DNA of 64,000 bases from the NCBI GenBank assembly GCA_907163375.1, contig CAJQUW010001470.1, positions 124,001-188,000 on the forward strand. Direction: 5' to 3'. Origin of the DNA: Prostheceraeus crozeri (Eukaryota; Platyhelminthes; Polycladida; Euryleptidae). Below, one piece after another: positions 41,501-53,500 of the stretch (position 1 is the first letter of the stretch; the number at the start of each line of letters is the position of its first letter). Under the pieces are notes generated by a model. That model was given only the letters and a program-made list of their open reading frames with translations, searched no databases and was not told where the DNA came from. A program made the position numbers and the translations under genes.

Positions 41501-44500
41501 ATACGATCCACCATGGAATATTGCGCACCTCTTTTTGCGTCATTTAAACTCCACTAACACCAAGCGCCTAAATCGTGTCCAACGCCATTTTGACATTCTG
41601 TGTTCGGTAGCAACTGAATACACTAGCCTACCTGGTTTACGTAAACGTCGTGACATCATTTGCCTACGCTTCCTGAAGAAGATAATGTCCTCTGATCATA
41701 TATTGCACGATCACTTGCCCCCGATCTCAAGATCTGGCAGATTTCTACTTCCTGCAAGACGAACTGTTAGACGAAGCAATTCTTTTTTCTTGTATGCTTG
41801 TTCCTTGTACAATGATCACGTCAAAAGATGAGTATCAACAGCGACTAGTGGCTGGCAGCATTTTCTTTCCTTTTTTGAGCAACTTCACAAATTGTATTGA
41901 TTTCCATTTCGTAATAAAGACGCTTTATTATTATTATTATTGCAAAGGGGAGAAACTGAGTTTACGGGGTTCCAACGCAATAGCCTATCGTTTGTCGCGG
42001 TTTAAATGAACCGATTTAATAGATGAAGAATGCAATCGTACAGTAGACATTTAACAGCAAACGTTAATCACATAGTGTACTTTATCTTTCTTCGTTTCTG
42101 TTACAGAACATCTGAAGCACTTATGGCTTTTGATTATTTTAAAAAAATTGAATATTTCCAATATTAACAAAATATGCCACTTACCACATCCGACAAAATT
42201 GGATTTTCAAATAAGAAAGTGGCAAAGATTGTGCAACTATCTGAATCTCCAATCGCATTACCGGTGAAGTCGATGGATGTCATGGCTGGATTTAACTGGA
42301 AAATAACATACTCAACTTTTAACACATCTTATTGAATGTTTTTGATTCATTTTTATTAGCATTTTTCTTAGGGTGAAGCCCTTTTTTGTTTCAGCTGAAA
42401 ATTTCAAATGATTATTAATTTTCGGACCAAAAGTTTGCCGCGTGATAATGATAGAAAAAGTTTTCTCTTCTTCATCTGACTAATCCTCAATATCCGAGAC
42501 GCCTGTGTTAAAAGCAAAATTTGATTCCAATCTGAAAATATATTTGACATATGGGCACCATCCGATGCATGTTAAAACCGACTAATTCGACTCGGGCAAT
42601 GTTCGTCAACGATGTTCAACTGATGCTTACGTAGTTGAAGCACATTTTCAAGTAGTAGTCATAAAAATCACTATTGAAATACAAATTCATAAAATGATAC
42701 ACCGGGTCTTGCTGAGTTGACGATTAACTAAGTTGCAGATGTTTTTTCCGTCGGTTTTTGCTAGACTTGTGATCTAAATTCGCTTGCTAAGTTAAATTTC
42801 AGCTGAAGATCATATAAATCTTTGATGATCTGCAAAACTCGCGCTGTGGGGCGACCGCACAGAAACACTGTAAAGTTAACAAATCTTTAACAGCATCGCT
42901 AACCCATTGGGGCTGCGCACAGAAGGACAGTTAGGGTTTTGTTAAGAACTTGGTTACGGTCTTGGTTAGTGATAGCTAACTTTGTGACAGCCTATCTGTG
43001 ATTGGTTTCTGTAAACATCAACAGGTTATTATTGCGCACTCAATAGAGAATTCATTGCAGATAACGTTTGCTTCATCATCAGACTGATCCGAGATTAGAA
43101 ATCGTGCCGCTTTCATGCATTGATCTAAAATCAGGAGATTGATGACTTCCCTAAAGCGCGTGTAATTATTCAACCCTGACCCTGAGATGAGCTCAGGAAT
43201 CTTGAGGCTTTGCATAAAAGCGCAATGCTGTCAATAGTTTCAGCATGTTCGATACGTGCAGGCCTACTGCTTGATTTGATGTAGATGACACTTGAGGATC
43301 TATATCTTCATACAATAAAATAGTGGAAGATTTTGTCAATCTGTAACGAAATCTGAATTCCTCCTCTTCAGACAATGACAAGGGATCATCACAATCTTTT
43401 ACGGGGTCTTGCAGATGTTCTTTACCTCGGTTCTTGCTGGACATGTGTTCTAAATTAACTTGCTAAGTTCCAACGCGAGGTATAACCTTTAACATGGTCT
43501 GAATAGGCTGAGTTGTAATGACATTTACACCGCACTAACTGGAGCTTTACTCACCAAGATCATTAAGCTACAGCTTATCGCAGTTATAACTCGGCTAATT
43601 AGGGAATTCCAAAGTTTCTCAAAGGTTTAGCTGAGACGCAATTTAGCAAGACCAATAATCAACAGTTCAGCTCGAGCTTACTTGGATTTCCCTGGTTTCT
43701 AATCTTAGACTTGAGGTTCCTCTAAAACTTTTTTGAGCACGGGTTTAGTCCCTATTTTATATTTATTCTACTTTAGGTTGACCTCTAGCCTTATTAAAAC
43801 TTAATTCAGCAAGAGTTGCACCGTAGATTTGGTCTAACTACTACGTACTAGCGTTATTCCTAAACTCAGCAAGACCGCGATAGAAAGTCAACTACAAGTG
43901 ATAAAGTCAACGATAAGTCATTTATCAACGAGGTTGTGAATGGATAAATCATTGCTTACATTTCTTAGTTATACATAAAGGCACACAAGATTTTCCGGAG
44001 TAGCAAAGTTTACGTGGAATTAGATAATACAACGAATGATTTGCTCTAAAAAGACTTTGACTGATTTCATGTCTTTGCTCAGTAATAGCATTTGAGAAAC
44101 ATTTACAGTTTCGTGAATCATCAAAAAATAATATGGTGTACTCTTCGGTCAACTTTTTCAAGCAGTGCGGAAAGTTTAGCATTGAGACCAAAGAAGCATG
44201 GACATGCATATTCTAAAACACAATGGTCGAAGCAAACAACGATTGACAACACTTAAAAATGATTCTACCAATAATGGAGAGCATATCTACAAGACGGTAG
44301 CGCGACGAAGCGATGTTCATGGAAACCAGTCTATCTACATTTGTGCATGATTGTAAAGTAAGAGAACTATCTTGTTCCATAAATCAACTCATTTTTTCTG
44401 AATGCATTCATATGTCATATGAATCTTCAGTTCTCTAGTTCTTTCTGAAAAAGTCACAAATTTTAGTTTGTTCGCTTGACTTACTTTGGTACTGTAGATT

Positions 44501-47500
44501 TGATTAGCGAAATTCACTGACGATTCGACCATGACGTTATTGTTTTGAGACAAAGCAAATTTCATCAACTCATCATGATAAGCCAGAGCTCTTTTCAGAT
44601 CAATCACTTCATCAGTGGCTGCAGAGACACAGCCGTCATCATCATCGTTATCGTCGTCAAAGACCATCAATGATTTCTCGGGACTTCGTTCAGGACATTG
44701 ATCGAGACTATGCACAGTTGCATCATTATCAAAACTCACATAGACTTGGAGAGAAATTCCGTCGATAATGTTCTTGAATTCATCTTCTGATGGCAATCCA
44801 TGATCAATTTCACCGTCAGTTGATTCTACTTCGAGATTCGACGACTTCAGAAAGCATTTTGTAATTGCTTCCGACTGGAAACGAAGCCATGATACTCGAA
44901 ACCATGTAATGCCATCGAGAAGTGTCACGACTCGGCCATTTGGGTAGCGGACGCAGTTTTGTCCTGATCTATTTTGCTAATCATCTGTCGTAAAAAGATC
45001 CTGCGATAATGTAGCTTTGCACTCTGAGTGACTCCGGCATCGCATGGTTGCAGCCTAGAAGTGGTGTTGGGTGGCACAAACTGTACAGTGTGTAGCTTTA
45101 TGGTAGAGAGTGTCAAATCGACCTGGGAGGAGAAATTGTCGATAAAAAGAAGAATATTTCGACCCTGAATTCGGAATTAGTTATTCAGCCACGCGTGGAA
45201 TATTCTCGAAGTGATCCATGCATTCTTATTAGAGCGATAATCAATGCCAAGTTGAGAGACGTTCACTCCACGAAAACTCCTCGGGTTTGCCGTTTTTCCA
45301 ATAACAAGTAGATGAAGCTTTTCTCCTGTCAAACTACAGGCAAAAAGAACCGTTATTCTGTCTTTCGCTGACTTAACACCGGATGAGCTTTCTCCTTTCT
45401 ACGTCATTGATCGTGAAGGTTTGCATGCGGTAGTACAGACCTGTCTCATCTACATCAAAGATGTCTGAGTTTTTGTAGCCGTTACATATGGACGGAAGTC
45501 GCTTACTCCAGTCAGCTACACTTTCTTCGGAAACATTTCCATTTTCCCTCACAGAGGACAGTACACCTAACATCGTGTCGTTTCTGCCATGATTCCAACC
45601 ATCCTTTGCGTCCCGAGAGGTTTACAGGTCCATTTTCAGCTGCAAGAATCCTTGCCTTCTCCTGAATCATTCGGCCACTTATCGGTAACTTTCTTGCTCT
45701 TTGCATCTTTGAACCATTCTCATACAGATTCATCAACATCATTTTAACGACACTGTTTTCTCGACTTCTTTGCATTGGCATTTTTGCCGTTTTCGCATCT
45801 CTGAAGGATCTCTGTTTTATTTGAAATTATCGATTGTATCTTAGTTTTTCCGACTTCTAATTCATTTGCGATGTATACTGCAGTTTCGCCTTTTTCATGT
45901 CGTTGTAAAACTTTTACGCGCTTAAGCAATTTCTTTTCGACATAGTTTGCAACTAAGAAATAGGCCTGCGGTGTATGGTGGTGAGGTAATGTCTATCAAC
46001 GTGAGGTCATGTCTATCAACGATGAGGTAATGTCTCTGGCTTGCCGTTGACTTGCGCTGCGAGTTTGACATGGACCAATAGATTGCTCTGAAACGCTGAT
46101 GCTGCATTGCTATTCGATTGACAATGAGACGGAGCAACGACCAATGAGCGACCAGAAGATTGAAGTTTGAAAGCAAGATGCTATTTTAAGCTGAATCTCA
46201 CTAATGTCCTTCGTTGTGTGCACGTGACCAAGGTCTTTCAATTCTACAATATTCTATGCAGCCTTATCGCCTCGGATAAGTTTCAGGGGAAGATGAAACC
46301 AGTAATTTGAGAGTGTTGAGACTCATGTATCTGTCAGAGCTAAAAGTGAGGGACGTAATAAGACTATTGATGTTTGTTTGTTAATAATACATAAAGTTAG
46401 GGAAACATCTACATGTATTTATCGTCCCCCCGCAATCAGCGGTCGTAATGAACAGAGATCAGAGAACAATTTGCCAAATTACTGAGGTCGTAAGTCGCTT
46501 TTTGATCTCACACCGGAGAGAATAATTGTTGAGAGGCTTCCGTTCATGACTCTTCCTAACTTTTTGTTGGACATCTCTGAGTGCTGCTGTTTAATAATAG
46601 ACTCAATATATTAGCCACAAGAGCCACATGAAAAAAATTTGCGACCTTGTATTTTCGACATTCTGAATTTTCCCTTCTACTGATCAGAATTAGGGGTTTT
46701 AGTTTCACTTGAACTTCTGTATTTTGCCCGATCAAGAAATATGGTCAAGTAATTATGCTAATTGCTAATCATATATTTTCCACCTAGTTATGATGATTGA
46801 TAGCACGCATGATCCATAACACTACTTTTTGATAACATAAGAAATAATAATAAGTAATAATATACATATTCATATTTCAATATCTGAGTGGATCACACGA
46901 ATTTCTCTAGTATACACCGATGCTGTTCTGAAAGATTTAGTGATATAATTGACACGTATAGCTACAAATCTTAGATGATTGACAAAAGTCCATATTCCAG
47001 CATTACGAATTCATTGCAAGAATTATAGAGGACTCATATTTTTCAGCAATCTTCGACATTAATTATTATTAGATGGTGGTTTGAATTTCAAAATGCTAAT
47101 TATTCTGACAAGATAAACTTGGAATGCAAAACGGATGGCATTATCAGACAGAGCACATGCTAAATAATTTATATCATCTAATTTTTATGCAATTCTGTTT
47201 TAGCCATTTGAGGATCAATCGCAAAATTTTAAAAAATGATAGTTTGAATTGAATTTTAAAATGCTATTTATAGTAACAAGATCAACTTCCTGGAATGTAA
47301 TGTAGCATTGAAGACAGTATACGTGAAATAATTTCACCCAATTACGTTGTGTCAAATAATACGATAATTTATAAAGGGGATATAATTCTAAAACTTCACC
47401 TACAAGAAAATTCCTGAAATAAATAGGCATAAGCAATAATAGGTAGAATATAAGGTTGCTAGATATGTAGCATATTAATGTATGAATACATATATAGATT

Positions 47501-50500
47501 GCACAGTGCACACCGTATATGTATGCAAACACTGATATTTCTTCCAAATTTATTTATATTTTGAATATACATGTATACACATTGATATTGAGTCATAAAA
47601 AGTCATTAATTCACGGACGGTAATTTCTTCGCCGAAGGACTATGCTGACTTTGAGTTTCCCATTGTGTGTTGTCCATCAGATTGAGGTTAGGATCATTTT
47701 AATTAGAGTGATATTGAATTTGCATTTACGATGACTTTTAGATTTGAAAATTGTGAGCAACACATGCGATGCTTACTGAGACATTCCATCACTGAAGGTT
47801 TTAGTAAGTTTAAGAAAAATATGAGCCCCAAAGTTTTTGACTTTTTCAGACAATTCTTAATCAATTATGCTCCAACAGGCAGCTGGAGCTGATGTACCTT
47901 GCCCTCAGTTCGTTATATGTTAACTTTTATTGCACACATTAATCAGTTTCCACAATGCGTCAATCATAAAAATCTATTCGCTATCAAAGTTTTCAACGAT
48001 TTATTCAATAGCAGCAACTACGCAAGTGACTTTCGCATCTTCCAAATTGAATCTTTTAGATCTTCGTTGATCGAAATAGATATAATCTGATGGAATCTCT
48101 TCCGCTCTGATGGAGTACATTCTGAGAATTCTTTCAAGCAACCGCCATTTGACAGTTAACACAGCGGATGTATAAAAAATTAAAATTTAGAATCCTCAAC
48201 GCGCAGATGGTTAGACTGTCAGACATTCAATGAAACCTTCCTGAATTCTTGGGGGATTCAATGCTGCGCTGGTTTTATGCTACAGCCATTTCAAATTTGT
48301 CAATATGAAGAAGATAGTCATGCTTCAAGAATCGCATAAATCTGATATCATGTTCGTTGGACTTGATGTCGCCACCAGATAATGTAGGAATCATCTTATC
48401 TACCGAAATTATGCAAAAATCTCAGTTTTTTTATCATAATGACCATGACTTAGTGACTTCCCGATCATAAGAAAACAATTGCCGTTACAAGCGCGTGATA
48501 CGTCGGTCACAATAAACTGCTGTTTTGAATGTTTAACTGTCAACATGTCTTCATAACCTTCATGCGTTAAGTAAGCTCCCGCTATGTCGCGGTCAATTAC
48601 AAGCAATTTAAATGTCAAAGCCGAAATAGAACTCCAGTCATTTAGAACGTGACAAGAATTGCGTAATAATGGTTATTGAAATCCGACGATTTTCGCCAGG
48701 TGATGGAGCTACCTGACGAAATAACCAGTCAAGTGCGAGTAATTCGACATTTCTCGGTAGGACCTACAGTTTTCGGTTTAGCTGAACTATCAAATTATGC
48801 AGTTTTCGTCAATATTGGCAATAAGAACCTGTATATAGTCCGAATTTGCTTCACCTTGAGAAATTGCAGAGACTAGCACATAAAGTTATTTGTGACATGT
48901 CATGTAAGTGCAATTGTATGGAAAACCTTGCAGTGAGAAGACTGAAAGCTGCGAGAAAACTATTTGAAAACTGTCTATTGCATTCTCATCGGCTACATCA
49001 GCATATTCCACCTGCCAGTGTGCGTACTGGTCGTGTCATATTGCCGTTTTGTGCAACTACACGCCGTTTGAACTCATTTCTTGTGTATATGCCAGCAGTA
49101 CAGCTAAGAAATTTTCCTTTTTTCGATTTATAGCTAGCATAATAGACTTTCATGTCATATGAAAGAGTGAAACAATTTTACAGTCGTATAGTGTTAGCTT
49201 TGATGTATAAACATGTACATATCCAAAAATAATTTTACTTTAACTACTTATGATTACATATATGTCCTATGACTTTCTGCTATTTGTGATTCTCAGTATC
49301 TTGAAATGTATGGAGTTCCGTTCTATTCTAGAATAGAATAGATCAGAAATCCATACATTAGAGATACATATACGAAAAGGTACGATATAGTAGGTTGCCA
49401 TAAACACCCAGTGCATAACGCATGTAGCGGATGCTTCAAAATGTCCATCGCATGCTTGTAAAGCAATAAAGTAGCGAGCAGCTATAGTCTGATCAGTGGA
49501 TATTAGAAGAGGAAATATAGATATAAAATAAGATGCTTCATTAGCTGTCTCGTTTGCTTTGTCCTTAATGGCGAGTCGATCAGCAAGCATACCTATTGTA
49601 AAAGTTTCTTGAAGGAAATGTAAACATTCGTCGATTTAGATGCCTCGCATTAATTTGTAAGAGAAACATTTATCATGCCATCGACGCATGGTAATCAGAA
49701 AACCGATTGCCAACGCATTAGGTGCTTACTCAATGCACATATGCACACACGAACTTGGAAGTGCCTCAACAGTTTTGTATCATGCTTAACGTTATTCAGA
49801 TATCATGAAAATTTAATTTTTCATTATATTCATTCTCATGCATTCAATCAAAGATTTAATGGAAGACGAAATTGCTGCTCTTCCACGTGCATGATATAAC
49901 TGTGATTGACTGACAGAATCATTTTCATTCTCAAAATCATCTTCATTATTAGTCAAACATTAGAATTAGCAGCTCTATGGTGCAAAAAGATTGCTTTCCG
50001 ATAAAATCTGATCAATTGTAAGTTGCAACAGTTAATAAAATAATTTTTAAAAAAACAGCTACTTCGAATGAATAGCGAAGTAGTTAAAGCAGAATTTTAT
50101 GGTCATAATCTGACACTTACGCTATGGGAGCTCAGTATCTTAGTGATCAAGGGTGTGACCTGTCTACACACATGAGATCATACTAGTAGAACTTGTCATT
50201 TGAAGTATCAATTAAACTTTTTAGCTATTCAGACATCCACAAATAGTGAATCACAAATCATTTTCAAGACTGTCATTAAACACTCATTATTTTTAGTTGG
50301 CATTCAACATTGTCTGTATGTCTCGGTAGGCTAATAAAGCGTAATTTAGCTGCTGAAAGCAACAGGTGAATGTGTCTGTGTTTCAGTTAATTAAGCATAT
50401 GGGCCAAACCACGGTAACGCTCGCCACATTGGATGGAAAAATTCGATTGAAAACCAACATTCCTTATGATACGATATTCTTTTTGAGTATTCTGAAGATA

Positions 50501-53500
50501 CAGTTTGATGTAATACGACATGGACCTATTTCAAACAGAATATTTCATGAGATAAATATTTCATTGTAATTTTTTGAGATTGTATTGATATTTTATCTAA
50601 ACTACAGAAGCTGGTGTCTCAAAAACAAAATGATAGATAAATAATGAATAGTTGATGATTTCCTCATGCTTGAATAGATTACTGTAAACACCGAGTACGA
50701 AATTTGAAAATAAGGAGACGTCAAAAACTGATTTGAAATTTTACGTCGGTGCAACCAACTATATAACTTGACCCATATAATTCTTCACCTTAGTCGTGAA
50801 TTCAGTGATTTACTAAAACTTTACTAGATAACACATTTTTAGGATGTTGTAAACTACATGTACGTGTTTCGATCTACTTGCTTGAGATAAATTCTTATAA
50901 ATATCTGTCATTTTTCAATAAATCATGTTTGCAATCTGAAATTTCTGTATGGAACTCATGATGACACACACCATAATATATGGAGTGCAAAATGCTTATA
51001 ACATTTATGTGAATAGCATTAAATGTAGGGTTTGGAGCTGCTCGCTGGCAAGCGCACAATGACCGGTTGTAGCAATGCATTGATAGACAACCGCGTCAAG
51101 AATTTTTTTGAATAAATTTCATCCCAATGAAAACCTGCCGATCGGCAAATAAAGGTTCTACCCATAGAGATCAGATATCTCTGCTATTGTCCCCTCTTGT
51201 CTAGAGAGGACAATAGATGACTAGGATGGCACCAGTTTGGACTCTGACAGTTGATCTAGCTCAGGACTTCTCTGTCTTTAATTTGAGATAACTTCTCACA
51301 TAAATACTGTGTAACCTACATTTTTCACTCAGACAAAGATCCAAATGAGATATGTCACCTGTTTGAATATGAATGAAATTGGACAGTTAACAAAGCCTGT
51401 AGACGATGCGAAAGAAAATCATAATAATTCATCTTGTGACCACAGACTTATGATTCATTCTTCCATTTTTGCATGATGGATCTTCATAATCCATTGCAAA
51501 CGATCCTGAACAGAGTGATATTCCAGCATGCTTCCAGACGATTCTCCAGGCGATTTTGTGATTAAATCTTTATTTGTCAGCCATGTCATTGATCTTCATA
51601 AATTGATAATCGTTTCGAATGAATTATCTTTCATGTTATCAAGACATCAGTCTCATTCTATTAAGCATCCACTTGTTTACCAGTTCAGCAAGAATTTTCT
51701 GATCTATTCGGTAGACAAGGTAGACATTTCGTGACTTGTCGTCCACATTTATCACTGCGGTTACAATCATTTCAGGTACAATTGATTGATGCGATGATAT
51801 AGCGTCAATGAGAATTGCATGTTGTCGTTGCATGTGTCCAATGCAAGTAATAATTGAGTATTGAAAGTCCTCCTTCTGATGGATCCACAGGCAGAATTGC
51901 GAACTATAAACACTGAATGACACATTCAGTCAATGAATTCACAAATGACTCTGCCTTCAATTCATTTTATCTCCGTTACGAATACATGTTAGAGATATTT
52001 CATGTCCGCTCTAGATAACATAGATATCTTATAATCCGACCTCCATGGTCCTACCTTATTAATACTACCGTATATTCTAATTTAAGTTTGTGCACTATAT
52101 ACTGCACTAGGCATTTAAGGTAACACTTGATGTGGTTTATGTCAATTGAAATTTGATCTGTAATTGATTGTATTTGTTGATTGATTGATTCAATGGATAC
52201 ATAGTAATTCCAGTTGAGATAACAGTATACTATATTGCTTCCGGAAACTCTCTAACTGTTTCAAGCGATGTTATTATTTGGCTAACGTTTCATTGGCTTA
52301 CAGCTCACCTTGGTCACTGCCAGACAGACTTCTTGTCTGGCAGTGACCAAGGTGAGCTGTAAGCCACTGAAACGTTTGCCAAATAATAACATCGCTTGAA
52401 ACAGTTAGAGAGTTTTCCGGAAGCAATATAGTATACTGATTGATTGATTGTTTAGGCGAAATCAAATAATAGTGTCATGAGAGGAATGAGACACTGGTAG
52501 TGTCGAGCATCACAAAATCAAATCAATTCATTCATCACCATATGAATGAATGAATATCTCGGTCTTTTTCCTGTCTAGGATAGACATCTTGAATAATCAG
52601 TGACAACCATAGAAATAAACTGTTTATCTGAAGTTCGCTAGAATGGAAATTGACTCAAGGTCGCGACACATCCGGGGGAACTAAGTTGGGGCATGAAGAA
52701 CCAATTAAAAGCTTCGATTTACTCATATGACTGATTCTAACCCAATGATACAAACGTTGACAGGTGCATCTAAGTGAAAATGCGTGCGATTTATGTGCCG
52801 TTATTGTGTATTGCCTGAAGCGCAATTTCCATTCTAGAGGTTTTATTGTTGTCAATTTCTATGGTGGCAACAGCCTACACACGCAGTCTAAAAATAGAAA
52901 AACCACCTGGTGGTAAGTTTGCCAATCACAAGGACGCTGCAATAACATGAGTTGAATGGACAAAAAGATTACATGATTTCCACAATATGAGGTTGACGCT
53001 GTTCTCGTGGCAGAGACCTACAGAATGCTCTGAAATTCATCACTTGCTGTTAACAGTGGTCATTTGTGCAAAGCATTGTGAAGATGAAATGAGCATCTAT
53101 CAACATTTTTTCCGGTGATTATTTCTATGAGCTAAAGAGACCTGAATGCTGACCAGTCGATACTGATCAGCCTCCCGGATTATAAGGAAGTTGATCCAAA
53201 GTCCAGTCCTCGTAGATATAAGTCTGTTCACATTGTCCGAGATATTACTTTTTTCGCAAAAGAAGGCAGTCAAGGTACAAAACTACGTTCGATTGTGTTA
53301 CAAGCCCAATTTGTAAGTCGACCTGTCAGTCATTAGTTTATTTTAGCAAGCTTACAGTTGCATAATAATGACACCTAGCTTCTTTATGCTGAAATCATCA
53401 ATCACCCATCCATGTTACAAGAGCATTGACAGGCGTTAGTCCTAGTTCAGTTTTTATGAACTGCTATCTATTGTGTAAGAAATGGACAATCTACGTGAAC

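Noticed and set aside
47215-47547. A multi-pass membrane protein on the minus strand
   Set aside because: Its hydrophobicity comes from AT-rich sequence; there is no known family pattern and no splice-site support.
48409-48618. A possible extra LRR exon in the 12.2-kb intron
   Set aside because: It lacks the LxxLxLxxN pattern, and the flanking exons already join in phase and in repeat register without it.
49267-49590. A receptor-like frame of 107 codons on the minus strand
   Set aside because: Some hydrophobic stretches, but no conserved motif; probably chance.
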